Shown here: in pieces, positions 11,520 to 23,300 of the stretch
Position numbering within the stretch: the first letter of the stretch is position 1
Layout: the number at the start of each line of letters is the position of its first letter
NCBI GenBank assembly: GCA_032690845.1
Contig: CM064417.1
Span: forward strand, 27,043,833 to 27,107,832
Source of the DNA: Eleusine coracana subsp. coracana
Taxonomy: Eukaryota; Streptophyta; Magnoliopsida; Poales; Poaceae
Direction: 5' to 3'
Length of the DNA stretch: 64,000 nucleotides
The notes under the pieces: model-generated
What the model was told of the DNA's origin: nothing
The model's input: the letters and a program-made list of their open reading frames with translations, nothing else
Databases searched by the model: none
Program-made: the position numbers and the translations under genes

Positions 11520-12060
11520 TTGAGTATGCTATTTGTGTGTTCACTACCCATGATTATTTATCCTTACCCCTATGAGGACTATGTCTTACAATCTATTTTG
11601 CATGCTTAGAAAATTGTAATTACCTTGATTAATCCCCTGCCTTCCTTTGGGATAAAATAAATACGATGTCCTGAAGATTTCCCGGTGAAATGCTACAACG
11701 GTATTCCCCATGCTCTTGTGGATTACCTGCTTCGTTAAAAATACCAATATACTCCTCCATGTTCGGTTATGACATGCATCCAAGACGGTATTTATTTATC
11801 TTGAGTATGCTATCTGTGTGTCCACTACCCATAATTATTATTATCCTTAGCCTTGTGAGGACATTGTCTTATAATTCATTATGCAATGTTTAGAGCAAGG
11901 TAATTACTCTAATCAACCCCTCCCCCGCCCTTCCTTTGGGATAAAAGAAATACGATACTCTAAATACTTCCCGGTGAAATGCGACAAAGGTATTCTCCGT
12001 GCGCTTGCGGACTATCTGCATTTATTAAAGATTACCAATACACATTTCGGGCTTTGTTGC
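11520..12060 (+). repeat. Tandem duplication, period about 281 bp, in the 5' LTR of D
   Basis: The block starting TTGAGTATGCTATTTGTGTG at 11520 recurs at 11801 with the same order of motifs (CACTACCCAT, TGAGGAC, CTTCCTTTGGGATAAA, CCCGGTGAAATGC). The 3' LTR of D (60290-60530) has this block once. Confidence 0.9.
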
Positions 12061-12105
12061 TAAGGCAACTTAATGACGATGTTAAGAAATGTCAACAAGC
12101 ATTTC

Positions 12106-12123
12106 TGGCGTCGTTGCCAAGAA
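12106..12123 (+). other. Primer binding site, tRNA-Asp type (element D)
   Basis: TGGCGTCGTTGCCAAGAA matches the tRNA-Asp primer complement at the first twelve bases except one, and more weakly after that. It lies eight bases after the LTR end. Confidence 0.75.
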
Positions 12124-12241
12124 AGGAAATTGATCAAAAGAATTACCTATGTTCTATTCTTGCATACGAGATTACTTGGCATTCTCCTAAATAGGATAAA
12201 CTTGTCTGTTTTCTCCCTTTTGTGTGAAAACAGGGTAGTGC

Positions 12242-12921
12242 ATGACCGGCTTCACCTTGCCAGAAAATTATATTGAAGATCTTGAACAGCTCTTGAGAAG
12301 GGTACATGCACGTCTAGTCCCTCCTCAGAAGTTCGTGTCTGCAAGTGAACCAGACATGTCCGCACCATCAAGCTTCAAGGTCATGGCCTAGAAGAGTCTT
12401 CATGATTTCTCCACTCCCTTGGTGCCCAACATTCCTGTTGCACCCAACGGCAAGGGAGATGCGAATTTCGAGATCGAGACGGGTCTTATTACCACGGTGT
12501 AGGCCAACCCATTCTATGGGAAGACCAATGAGGACGCCAGCGCCCATCTGCAACAATTTTTGGAGATTTGTAGCACATACAAGATGAAGGACATCTCTCA
12601 AGACGTCATTCACCTTCATCTGTTTCCATTCTACCTTCTGGCAAGGGCAAAACAGTGGTTCTATGTGAACAAGGATGTTGTGAGTACGTGGGAAAAATGT
12701 TCAGCCGCGTTGCTCGCCAAATTCTTCCCGTTGGACAAAACTAACACCCTTCACTGGAGAATTTCAAGCTTCTAGCAGGAGTCCAAGGCGTCAATCTCCG
12801 AGGCTTGGGAGAGGCTGCAAGAGTACATTGCCGCCTGTCCTCATCACGGGATGGATGAATGGCTTATCATCCAGAACTTCTACAATCGTGATCATATTGA
12901 TGTTGGTGCAGGAGGAGCCTT
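12242..12921 (+). pseudogene. Gag of element D, N-terminal part
   Basis: From ATG at 12242 the frame encodes MTGFTLPENYIEDLEQLL and, further on, the gypsy gag core: ANPFYGKTNEDASAHLQQFL, EICSTYKMKDISQDVIHLHLFPFYLLARAKQWF and WEKCSAALLAKFFP. Three in-frame TAG codons interrupt it, near 12389, 12500 and 12774, one of them between FRISSF-type and QESKASISEAWE segments. It is cut at 12923 by element F. The frame picks up again at 17126 with LTIDKAKELIEKMVSN, so the two pieces are one gene. Confidence 0.85.
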
Positions 12922-12923
12922 CT

Positions 12924-13823
12924 TGATGTGAACAAGGGTTCCTAATCTTTCGATAGGTTCTGATAATCTTGATTAAGGCGGAGCTAATACACAAATCGAT
13001 CTAGCTTCCGAACGACACGTTCTGAACCCCGCAATCGCAGCACAATGTCTCCTCTGGTTATCAACCGTTCAAGAACGATTGACCTGGCCGAGAAGGCTTA
13101 TCATTGCCTGCAAATCAAGAACACAAGCAAGAACAAAGAAGAATGCAACCAAATTTGCAAGTATACGATGAATCTCACAAGTTGGAGTCTCACAAACGGA
13201 TATGACGGCGAAACTGTTATAAATAGAATAATATAAGCAAAACCCAAACCCTAATAAAGAGGCAGCAGCAGTATATGAGGACCCTAGGGTCATGCAAGAC
13301 CCCCTGGATGCAGCCCTAAGTGGGCTCAACTCGACACATGACCCAAAGACCGATTACGGTGTCGCAGCACCAGGACAGATTCTGCATGTCGAATTATTTC
13401 GGCGAGTGACGACGGCTCGGACAGAATTTTGACATGGGACCAGTTGGGTTGGAAAGGCCATTTCGTTATCTTTCCATGCATATGTAGAACAACCAAATCC
13501 GAGTCCGTATGCGTCCTGGGCATCCGTTTTAGTGCAGACTGGTCCTGGGCTCCAAAACAGACTCAAAGTCGGTTTTGATTAGGCCTCCACCTTGGCTTGG
13601 ACGTCCTTGCTGGCCCATCACGCCTCCAATCACCTCCCCAGCTATCTCATCATCATCTCCATGATTCTGAACAATAATTAATTCATTAGGTAGCAATCTA
13701 TTCACAAAACCACATAATAAAAATATTAGAAACAATCTCACCTGTAAATTCAGATGATGCACATGAACTTTCATCTTAGTTAGAGGAGTGTTGTGTGTAT
13801 CCATGGGTGTGATGTACTCATCA
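12924..13823 (-). mobile_element. 3' LTR of element F
   Basis: In plus sense it starts TGATGTGAACAAGGG and ends GTACTCATCA. Compared with the other LTR it has about 33 extra bases near 13670-13705. The minus-strand purine tract AAAGGGGGAGGA (13824-13835) lies just outside it. Confidence 0.85.
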
Positions 13824-13975
13824 TCCTCCCCCTTTCGAATTAGAGTCGTCCTCGACTCGATCCCATCTCTTTCTCCCAATAGTGGTCTCAAATCTCAAAT
13901 ATAAAATATAGAACTATTCCCAAATTTGGGATGCACCTCATGTTTATATGTGTTATGAAAATTATCATCACAATA

Positions 13976-14299
13976 TCAAACTACAATAGAAGGCATTCCA
14001 TGAAAATTAATGACCTCTTTTAAAACTTGCTCAGCAATATGAACGTCATTCTCACTCTTGTGACAAGATGGAAAATGTGTGATCTTAAAAACACTAAAAA
14101 GACATGACATGACATGGTAATTGTTATTGCAGTTTTCTAGTTCGTCATTTGGGTGTACAACACAAGGAGGATTCATGTTTGAGCAAATATAAACTTTATG
14201 CACCATAAATTCATATCTATGATCATAGTTTGCTATAGCAAAAAAAATGTTCCTTGTTAGTAAAGGCAATTCAGTTTGGGAAAAAATTTGCTTCTCCAC
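13976..14299 (-). pseudogene. Possible integrase scrap of element F
   Basis: The last codons of this minus-strand frame read VLKEVINFHGMPSIVV, which resembles the HGMP-x-x-IVSDRD motif of gypsy integrase. The upstream part of the frame is not recognisable. Immediately downstream (13891-13824) another frame gives SRTTLIRKGEDDE, which resembles the usual end of some chromovirus polyproteins and overlaps the purine tract. From 14300 to 14710 I see nothing assignable. Confidence 0.35.
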
Positions 14300-14710
14300 G
14301 GTATTTAGATCACAAAGAACATCAAATTCAATCTAACCCAAAGTATTAATAGAAGACAATAATTTCTGCTCATCCTTTTCACATGTTATTAAAATCAAAT
14401 GTTTCATTTCAGTACTAGTAGGTAAATCAGAAGCAAAAACATCAAGCTCATTCATTTGTTGTGGCAAAAATATAAGTGAAGCAGTGGCACACAACTCTGT
14501 TTATCGAAAGAATCAGTAGATAAATCAACTTGTGGCAATGACAAATCAAGACAAGGTTCCAATACAGCAAGATTGTTGGAACAATTCAACACATCAAGAA
14601 AGCTCTTACCTGAAGCAACAACATGTTCTTCATCTTTCTCACTATCCTCTTCTTTGTGTAGAACCTGAAATGTATTAGTTGAACAAGAGGCAAGGAAATA
14701 TGTTCATCCT

Positions 14711-15241
14711 CTAATTCAGATTTTGATGTAAGTGTTGCAACATTTGAAACAGTCCATTCTTTCCTAAACAGTTCATTCTTTCTTCTCTCAAGCCTTTGTG
14801 ATCCTCTTGTAAAATTTCAGCAGCGGTCATAGGTTTAAGAGTAACTCTTCTACCATTATATTTAAATGAGTAGCTATTTGTAATGGTATTGCGCAAAGCA
14901 TTATTTGTAATAATCCAAGGTTTACTCAATAACAAATGACATGCTTGCATAGGTACTATATCAAATTCTGCACTATCCTTATAAGAACCAATACAAACTT
15001 TAATGCGTGCAATTTTATCTATATTTATCTTACCAAAAGAATTTACCCATTGGATGTAGTATGGACATGGGTGTGGTTGTGTTGTCAATCCAAGCTTCTC
15101 AACTAATTCTAAACTTGCGATGTTGCGGCTACTCTCTCCATCAATGATAACATGACAACGTCGATCCTTGACAACAAAGTGAGTCTGGAATAAATTGTTT
15201 AATTGATTTTGCTCTACCTTCTCCATTTGAGGACTGAGCAC
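14711..15241 (-). pseudogene. Gypsy aspartic protease-like domain of element F
   Basis: The 176-residue frame reads LFQTHFVVKDRRCHVIIDGESSRNIASLELVEKLGL, then HPCPYYIQWVNSFGKI and PMQACHLLLSKPWI. This is the retropepsin region of chromovirus polyproteins, where the motif IIDxGSxxNIAS holds the catalytic Asp-Ser-Gly; here it is D-G-E-S. No gag upstream and no RT downstream are present, so a large internal deletion is likely. It cannot act on its own and lacks the normal active-site triad. Confidence 0.75.
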
Positions 15242-16246
15242 TCATTGTACTACATCACTCTATTGTTCTTATTAGACGACGTTGAATCATCACCATGAGT
15301 GGTGTAACCTGTCATTGTTAGTAGCAAAAAAGAAAACACACGGAAGTATATTTTTCTATCACTAATATGTGATCATAGTGTAAACTCTCAACAAGCAAAG
15401 GGAAGCATCTTATCAAGCTCTTACAAAGTTCTTAATTACAACAAGCAAAGGATACATTGGAGAGTGTGAACTGATGATTGTGAGAGTCAAAAAAATTTGC
15501 GCCTGTTCAGAAGGAAGTATATGGAACTTGGATAGGCAATATTAGGTAGCAAGGATTAGCAAAATTTTAATTTAAAAGTTGCAAAACTGAATAATAGTCC
15601 CAACCTAGTCTATGACACCGGCCTAAACTTGTCTCAGACCTAGTTCAAACAAGCAAGCAAATGACTCAACAAAGTACGCAAAGGCTGCAAGCAATTCTGA
15701 ATTTATTTCTCTTTTCCTTTCCTTTTTTTCTTTTGTTATGGGTGCGGGTTTTTCTTCTTATTTTTTCAGCACATCTTTGCCTTTTACTTCTTTCAAGATT
15801 TTTTTTTTCTTTCAACACAGAACTGCAGCAACGTGCAGCAACCTCTTGACTCAAGGAATAACATGCAACAGAAAAACACTCTAAGTTTCTTTTGCACACG
15901 AAAAGTAGAAGGCTAGATGTTAAATAAAAATTTAGTGCACACAATTCCAGCAGTACTATTCTCTCAACCTATGCAACAATCTGATTTTTTTTTCTCTTGA
16001 TTGTCTATGAACAGGGACACATACGACTCAAACAAGACCAAAGAACAAGCACTAGACCAGCAACACAATGACCTTGTAGGGACTGAAATTCAGAGAAGCA
16101 AACTAAACTGAAAATTGCAGGGCACACAGTGGATATAGGACAGCGGAAACAATACAAACAAATATTTTTGTAGGGCAATTTTCTGGACTCTAGGATGATG
16201 ACACGAACTAAACAAAGATAAGAGCGAACCTAACATTGTGCCTGAA
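15242..16246 (-). other. Leader or gag-less region of element F, no gene seen
   Basis: Between the primer site and the protease frame there is AT-rich sequence with T-rich and A-rich runs (for example 15720-15810). No gag motif was found on either strand. Confidence 0.5.
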
Positions 16247-16259
16247 GCTCTGATTACCA
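16247..16259 (-). other. Primer binding site, tRNA-Met type with one extra base (element F)
   Basis: The minus strand reads TGGTAATCAGAGC; removing one A gives TGGTATCAGAGC. It lies two bases from the LTR. Confidence 0.7.
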
Positions 16260-16261
16260 CT

Positions 16262-17125
16262 TGATGTGAACAAGGGTTCCCAATCTTCCGATAGGTTCTG
16301 ATAATCTTGATTAAGGCGGAGACGATACACAAATCGATCTGGCTTCCGAATGACACATTCTGAACCCCGCAATCGCAGCACAATGTTTCCTCCAGTTATC
16401 AACCATTCAAGAATGATTGACCTCGCCGAGAAGTCTTATCCTTGCCTGCAAATCAACAACACAAGCAATAACAAAGAAGAATGCAACCAAATTTGCAGGT
16501 ATACGATGAATCTTACAAGTTGGAGTCTCACAAACCGATATGACGGTGAAACTGTTATAAACAGAATAATCTAAGCAAAACCCAAACCCTAATGAAGAGG
16601 CGTCAGCTATATATGAGGACCCTAGGGTCGTGCAAGACCCCCTGGATGCAGCCCTAAGTGGGCTCAACTCGATACATAGCCCAAAGACCGATTACAGTGT
16701 CGCAGCACGAGGACAGATTCTGCACATCGAATTGTTTCAGAGATTGACGAGGGCTCGGAACGAATTTTGACATGGGACCAGTTAGGCTGGAACGACCTTT
16801 TTGTTATCTTTCCAGGCATATGCAGAATGTCCAAATCCGAGTCCGTATGCGTCCTGGGTGTCTATTTTAGTGGAGACTGGTTCTGGGCTCCGAAATAGAC
16901 TCGAAGTCGGTTTTGATTGGTCGTCCACCTTGGCTTGGATGTCCTTGCTGGCCCATCACACCTCCAATCACCTCCTCAGCTATCTCATCATCATCTCCAT
17001 GGTTCCTAAAACCACATAATAGAAATATTAGAAACAATCTCACCTGTAAATTCAGGTGATGCACATGAACTTTCATCTTAGTTAGAGAAGTGTTGTGTGT
17101 ATCCATGGGTATGATGTACTCATCA
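16262..17125 (-). mobile_element. 5' LTR of element F
   Basis: This is a direct repeat of 12924-13823 with scattered substitutions and the 33-base difference near 17005. Confidence 0.85.
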
Positions 17126-18065
17126 CTATTTCTCACTGACTATTGATAAAGCTAAAGAACTTATTGAGAAGATGGTCTCCAATCAAAGATGGAGTAAAGA
17201 TTGTCCCCACTCGCACCAGCGGGGCATGCACACCGTTAATGGGGGGACATGCCAGCCGCTGAAAATGGACCTTCTTATAAATAAGATGGACAAGCAAGCC
17301 AAGCGACATGAAGTCGTCACCGTCAACGCCTTAGACGCTCGCATGACGTGCGAGGTCTGTGGCAACATGGGTCACTCGGGTAATGACTGCCCTGAGACTC
17401 GTGAGGAGATGTTGTACATGAACAACAAGAACAACAACGGCCATCGTCCACAAGGAAGTAACAGGTGGAATCAACCACGCCCGTATTATCAAGGAGGTAA
17501 CAACTACAACTCTTCTAATAGTTTTAATCAACCCTCCTTGAAAGATCTTGTCTTAGGCCAGGATAAAATTAATGAAAACTTTACTAAAAGGCTTTCGGCT
17601 AATGACAAGACTTTTAGAAACTATTAATGCTAAGTTAGAATGTCTTGCTTCTTCCTTTAAGAATCAGCTTAGCTTTAATAAAATGCTAGAAACCCAACTA
17701 GCCTAGCTTGCTGCTGTTGTTCCTCCCTTAGAGTCAGGGAAGATTCTAGGGCAAACCAAGACTCCCGTTGAAAATATTAATGCGGTAACAACGAGAGGGG
17801 TTAAGACCCCTTGGGACCTGTTGTATCCTAACACTGCAGGGAAGGACATGGAAGGAGAAAAGGAAGTACCCTGTAACAAGGATGAAGTTGTACATGACGA
17901 AAAAATGGCTCCACACGAGTTCTTTGAGACAACCACCATGTCGTTTCCTTGTTGGCACAAGAAGCCGACTGTGGATGAGCAATTCGCCCGCTTTGTTGAA
18001 GTAATCTAGAAGATACACATTAATGTGCCCTTGTTGGATGCGATGCAACTTCCAACTTATGCTTA
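17126..18065 (+). pseudogene. Gag C-terminal part with zinc knuckle (element D)
   Basis: It continues the D gag with LTIDKAKELIEKMVSNQ. A CCHC zinc knuckle follows, CEVCGNMGHSGNDC (17349-17390, spacing C-2-C-4-H-4-C), then a region rich in N and G. After a stop near 17626 and another at 17704, the linker toward protease is recognisable: NAVTTRGVKTPWD, DEQFARFVEVI, a TAG, then KIHINVPLLDAMQLPTYAYYL, where element E interrupts at 18070. The frame resumes at 42288 as LKDILNNKRLIPT. Frame changes occur near the start of this piece. Confidence 0.85.
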
Positions 18066-18070
18066 CTATC

Positions 18071-19279
18071 TGTTGGGTATTTTAGTGACAACAGAATAAA
18101 TCCGCAAGCGTATGGATACTGAAGTAGCTTTCACCCAGGAGTATTCCAATGTATCAAATCCACAGGGAATGTGTGTGCCTCATCTTCTATTCTAGTTCAA
18201 CCAAGGACACCAAGATAACTGTGGTTTTGGATAGATAGGATTCCTAATGGTTATAAAGTCCTAATCAAGGTAAGAGTACTACTAGGTTGCTTGCATTGGG
18301 CATCCGGTTTTCCCCTACATCCACAGTGCAATTCCGGCCAAGAGCCTACTGCGTAGCCGAACATGGAGGATTTCAAAGGACAAATAGGGCTGTCACCACC
18401 TACTGCCTACCTCTAGCACTCCGTGGACTATGCGATAAACAAAGGTAACCTATGGCCTAGACACCACGTCTGTCCATTCAATCACTTCCTAAATCTTTAG
18501 CTATGATGATATAAGACTAAGGTCTCAAATTAAATAAAGTGCTGAGCGAGCAAAGCAACTAAGTATAAAACTTACTTAAAAAGGAAACTTAAACACCAAG
18601 GAATCACGAAGACTTACTAAATACGGCAAGCATCTATTGAGGTACAAGCGTGGAGAAGAGGTGGACAGGCCAACTCCTCCTCCGTACTTCCCCTCACTCT
18701 CTCCCTATTTTCTAAACACTTTGGCAGTGCTAAAGCCTTTAGGAAATGAAGCACTAAACTATTCTTGAAGTGTTGACAGAGTGGAGCCCTTCCCTTCCTT
18801 TTATAGCACTCCAAAGGTGGTTTCGGGGTCGGTAACTCTGCCCTAAGGGGGGTAACCGACATAGCAAAGGCGGTGGGGAACCGACTTCAGAAGATGAGCC
18901 CCACTAGGCTCAACCCATGTTCGGCCGAACACCCCTGTTCGGTCGAACAGGGGGTGGGGCTCTTTCGGTCTTGCCTCCTCTGGTTGCCTGGGTGGCCCCT
19001 CTTCCTGTCTGACACCGTAGGGTCTTTGGTTATGTCGGTTTCTTTCTAGAAGTGGACCACTTGATCCCCGTCCTGGTCTCTGATTGGACGAAAGTGTGTT
19101 TTCTCCCTTGATGACATGGATTTTCCATTAATTCTATGGAATAATCACTTGTAGCATATATTTACCAATACTTGTGGAATTTGTTAGTAATAAACTCCTA
19201 CCACTATGTTGGTTGTTCATTTAATTGGTTTTATGTAGGTAATTGACGATCTAAAATAGGCATTTAGTGACCGTTAACA
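18071..19279 (-). mobile_element. 3' LTR of element E
   Basis: It starts TGTTGGGTATTTTAGTGACAAC and ends GACCGTTAACA in plus sense. It carries two palindromic boxes where the partner LTR has one. Confidence 0.9.
18799..18949 (-). promoter_or_regulatory. Promoter module of LTR E: TATA box plus palindrome pair
   Basis: Minus-strand TATAAAA is at 18799-18805. Upstream in minus sense are TGTTCGGCCGAACA (18918-18931) and TGTTCGGTCGAACA (18936-18949), starts 18 bp apart. Confidence 0.65.
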
Positions 19280-20393
19280 AACTCCCCCACACTTAGCCTT
19301 TGCTCATCCTCGAGTAAAGGAAAAGGACTAAGGTGGATCATAAATTCCAAATGGTATGATGCTAGTATCCAAATTATACCAAATTGTACCAATCAATGGA
19401 CTTTGATGTGTCTACCATGTCACCTTGGTGGGTGAAGAGTGGAATGATACAGATTCTTGTCACCTCTGCTCCTTGCGCTAAGTAACTTTGGGTTTTGAAG
19501 AATTTTCAAAGATAAAACAAAGTTGTACTCCTCAAATGATTCTCTCATGTCACTCATATATGTGTGTGGATCATCACCGAGGCTTTTGTTATTGCCTCTT
19601 TTTGTTCCTACTTCTAAAGATAGGCTTATGTGGAGCTCAGGGTAGGGAAAAAAAGAAGGCATACCTATGCTTGATATATTACCAAGTCAAAAACTGGATC
19701 CAAGCAGAAAACAAGTCATGAATCATCAATCAAGTATGTGCACATATATTGATGGAATGGATGTAGTGGTGAAATATGGGTACTCCTTTTGATATCCTCC
19801 CTCTCTTTTATCAAAGTAGTGGAGCACTTTATTTTGTGGGTGGTTGATGGATATGTGTGACGCTATCTTCTGGAGTGGAAGAGCAGCATATGGAAGGAGA
19901 TGGATAATGGAGGTGAATGAATACTCCTTTATGTGTAGACTCTCTCTTTCCTTGGAATGATATTGGGCATGACTATTTCTTTTCTCTCTTTTTTTTCATG
20001 CTCAAGGATTGAGAGCATTTTTCTTTTCTTTTTTTTGATAGTCATGCCTTCTATGGGAACAATTGAGAGAGAGCCATAACAAGATAATCATGGAGTAATT
20101 CTTTTGGTAGATGAATGGATGATGATAATGATGGTTATGCTAACTTTCAATGTAGAAGATTAACATATCACGGGAATATGCACATGAATTTGATCAACAA
20201 TACATAACCAGCATCTCACTAGGGTCACAACAATTTGACATGGTTCAATGAAGACACAAGCAGCATATGCATAAGGTTTTTTTTAAATAAATCTATCATA
20301 TGGCTCTGGTGGGAAATTCTTAATCATTGAGGAGTAAGCTTATAAGTTTTAATTTTAAAAAAGAATTCCCAAGTACTATATGTAATAGAGAGC
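19280..20393 (-). other. 3' non-coding end of element E with purine tract
   Basis: On the minus strand the sequence ends GAGCAAAGGCTAAGTGTGGGGGAGTT against the LTR, with the purine tract at 19280-19293. The rest is AT-rich with T runs and no coding motif. It resembles the 3' region of D (47820-48900) in opposite orientation, so D and E are related families. Confidence 0.7.
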
Positions 20394-20398
20394 AAGAA

Positions 20399-23300
20399 TG
20401 TTACGGAACCGTCTTACCACAGAGACGGCTCCGTTCTAGGATCTCCCTCGGGTGGCGACACGCGCTTTTACGCCCAATAGTACAACACATGACAGAAAAA
20501 TATAATTACAACAAGAGCATAGGTAGAGAACAGAGTTTTACATAAAATCCAAAGTTATATTACAAACAGGAGTTTTATCAAAAGTAAGTTGCAGAAGCGA
20601 ATTGTTCAACATTGGTTCACCAGTTCGACGAAATAGCTAAGACACAATCGCCCTCTCACGGCGACACACAAGGAACATCCCGGCTATGAAAGGTCCCTTG
20701 CCCCAGGCACCGTACCGGCAAGTAAGGAACTACTCCTCGTCTTCATTCGTGCATAGCTCCCATTCGATATTCTAGCAATCGGGGCGCTGGCCCTCCCAAT
20801 GGAATCTCCCACCACAGTGGCAGTCTCCGTCCTGGTCATCTGAAAACCACATAGAGCTACGCCGTGAGTAACTAATTTACTCAGCAAGACTGACCCGTCA
20901 AAATGGCCATCTACAGCCGACGCCTAGACATGCAAAGGCTAGGGATAGGGTTTATATTGCCAAAAAGCCAGCCTAGGAGTGGATCCTTGTTTTTCAAGTT
21001 TTAGCATCAAGCTAAGTTGTCATGCGGAATAGAAAATTTAGTTTGCACTAAAGCTATAACAATCATGGTTGCGATTCAATCTTAATAATTCCAAACAGCA
21101 GTATTAAACCCACTCATCATCTTAATGGCTTCCGACACTGTTTCAGAGCAGCGATCAAGTGCTACTCGTTACTGGGAGGGACAGCGACTCGAATCAATTT
21201 ACATCCTGCAGGAGAAATCTGCTTGCACGACCCATACGCGCTGCCAAGAAGCCGCATGGAGCAACCTTTCGCTTACGGTACCACCGTGTCTGCCGGGTCC
21301 ATACTCCCTCGAGAAGGGTCCCCCAACGCGATGCGCCCCGTGTCATCATCCGTGGGTGGATTGCTCCCTCCTCCCAGCCCCAGTTCCACCAAAGAAGGGA
21401 GAAGGCTATCTTCCGACCAGGCAGTAATCATAGCTATGTCAGTTTACTGGGCCCATATCTCCAGCATGCAAACAATACGTTCAAACTCGATCCCATGGGC
21501 CAGACACGAGGCGTAGCCTTTGGTGACTCGGACGGGGCTACCTCCTTGAAGACAAGCTGTCCTTCCCTTTCCACCTAGTTGCCCGTCCGGTCTTCATTGT
21601 GATTCCGTCCACCCTTTCCTTCATCCGATATCATTTCCCAGTGATAATATTCTCTATCTATGAGTGGTCTCCATACCACTCGATGAGTAGCCGTCCTAAC
21701 TTAAGCAGAGCGACTAACGTCCTAAGGCTAATACCGGGTACAGGGATCCTACTGCAGTACTAGGTTTTCAAACAACTCCTATAAACTTAATGCACAGGCA
21801 GACCTACATCACACTATCTAGTGTTAAAATAAAATGGGTAAAACTTGGTGGGATGCACCGGGGCTTGCCAGGGTTCTGCTCCGGGTTAGCTGAAGCACCA
21901 CCGGGTTCTTCTGGCTCCTGCTTCTGTCCCGTCTCCACGTGGTCCACTGCGTGATCTATATGATGCAAAGATGATGCTTATGAGAGAAGATTCATGGCAC
22001 ATCCTCAATAAATACGTTAATGTACACTGCTACTCGTGGAAGTAAGCGGGGTGTGATGAATAGTTCAGCAATACAACGTATTGAGTGGGGCACAGGGTGA
22101 GGGCGTCTCGTGTATTTCCTTCATGGACTCCAGTATTTAATCGCGACGACGTCACACAAAAGTACAGTGTGTTTGTGTGTGTCGGGGTGAAGCTACGTGA
22201 GTGATATCCATGACCAGTAGATGCTAATTAATTAATGTTTTAGTGTGTCTAGCATAACCCTCGCAAGGTACTAAGTACCCGTGAAACAGCCCTAAAGTGG
22301 AACCATATTTATTAACGGGTAACATTGCACTCGGAATATAATTTATTAAGTTGATATGGTTCTGATCATCAAATGAGCAGGGGTGATTTAATATAGTTAG
22401 ATTATAGTAGGAGTGATTTACTGGCCAAGTTTCACTCTCATGCACCAAGCCAATAATTTCAATTAATTATTATAAGGAAAAAGGCATTAAATTAATTTCA
22501 GCTAATATACAGAGACTTACCTATGACATTTTCTAGGGAGACTAGAAACTGAAAAACCTACTTGGTGACCAAATTTCAAGATTTTATCACCTTTCTATAA
22601 TTAATTATGAATTCATGAGGGTTTTTATCATATAATTAAACCCTAAAAGTAAAACTAACATGCATTGTGATTTAGCATTTTTTCCTATTAGTGCTAGTCC
22701 AGACAAGGCTAACAAAATTTATCTTGCCTCAAAATTCCTGTTAATCATTTTACTATGTATTTTTCAAGATTTACACTTTTCTGGAAGTGATTAAAATGAG
22801 AAAACCAATGTCTGTTGACGCGGGCCGCACCTAGGCAGCCCAGTGGGCTGAAACTCCTGTGGGGAAGGCGCTCCTAGGCCAGATCCGGCTCAGGCGGCCG
22901 CAGCCCAGCAGCCAGCTGGCCCACTGGCCAGCTTGCCCGAGCCAACCGCGCGCGCGCGCAGCTCCCTCGCCGGAGCGCGGCGGCGCTGGCCGGGGGCTCG
23001 CCGTAGCCCACTACGGGCCTTGGCTCGAGTTGGAGTTGAAGGGGAAAACGCTCCGCTCTTCGTCGCGCACCAGCCCAGGCGGTCGGGGACTGCCGGTGAT
23101 GGCCGGGTATGGCCTCGCGACGGTGGCGAAAACAGGGGCAAGGTTCGGCGCCAGTTAGCATAAAAAGGGGAGGGCGGAAAGGCTTGGGATCTCGCATGAG
23201 AGCTTCACCAGAGGACGGAGAAGGATGTCACCGAGTCTCCCTTGCGAGAGAAGGACCGGGGATGCGGGCTCACCGGCGGGGTGGTGGCTGCGGTGGTCGG

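Larger units (their letters stand above)
10432..12097 (+). mobile_element. 5' LTR of element D (shared with D')
   Basis: It starts TGTTGACAGTTG and ends AAGAAATGTCAACA, followed after eight bases by a tRNA-Asp type primer site. It matches the interrupted LTR 49058-49742 plus 59827-60578. The 281-bp duplication at 11520 explains most of the length difference (1666 against about 1437 bp). Confidence 0.85.
12924..17125 (-). mobile_element. Non-autonomous chromovirus-like element F (4.2 kb)
   Basis: Two direct repeats of 900 and 864 bp flank 2.4 kb holding a protease-type remnant and a possible integrase scrap. A tRNA-Met type primer site beside the right repeat and a purine tract beside the left repeat set minus orientation. 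Flanks are CTTCT and CTATT, a poor match for a target duplication, so either an edge is off by a base or two or the flanks have mutated. It interrupts gag of D. Confidence 0.8.

Noticed and set aside
12919..17130. CTTCT/CTATT as a clean target duplication of F
   Set aside because: Only three of five bases match; edges or flanks have changed, so I do not claim it.
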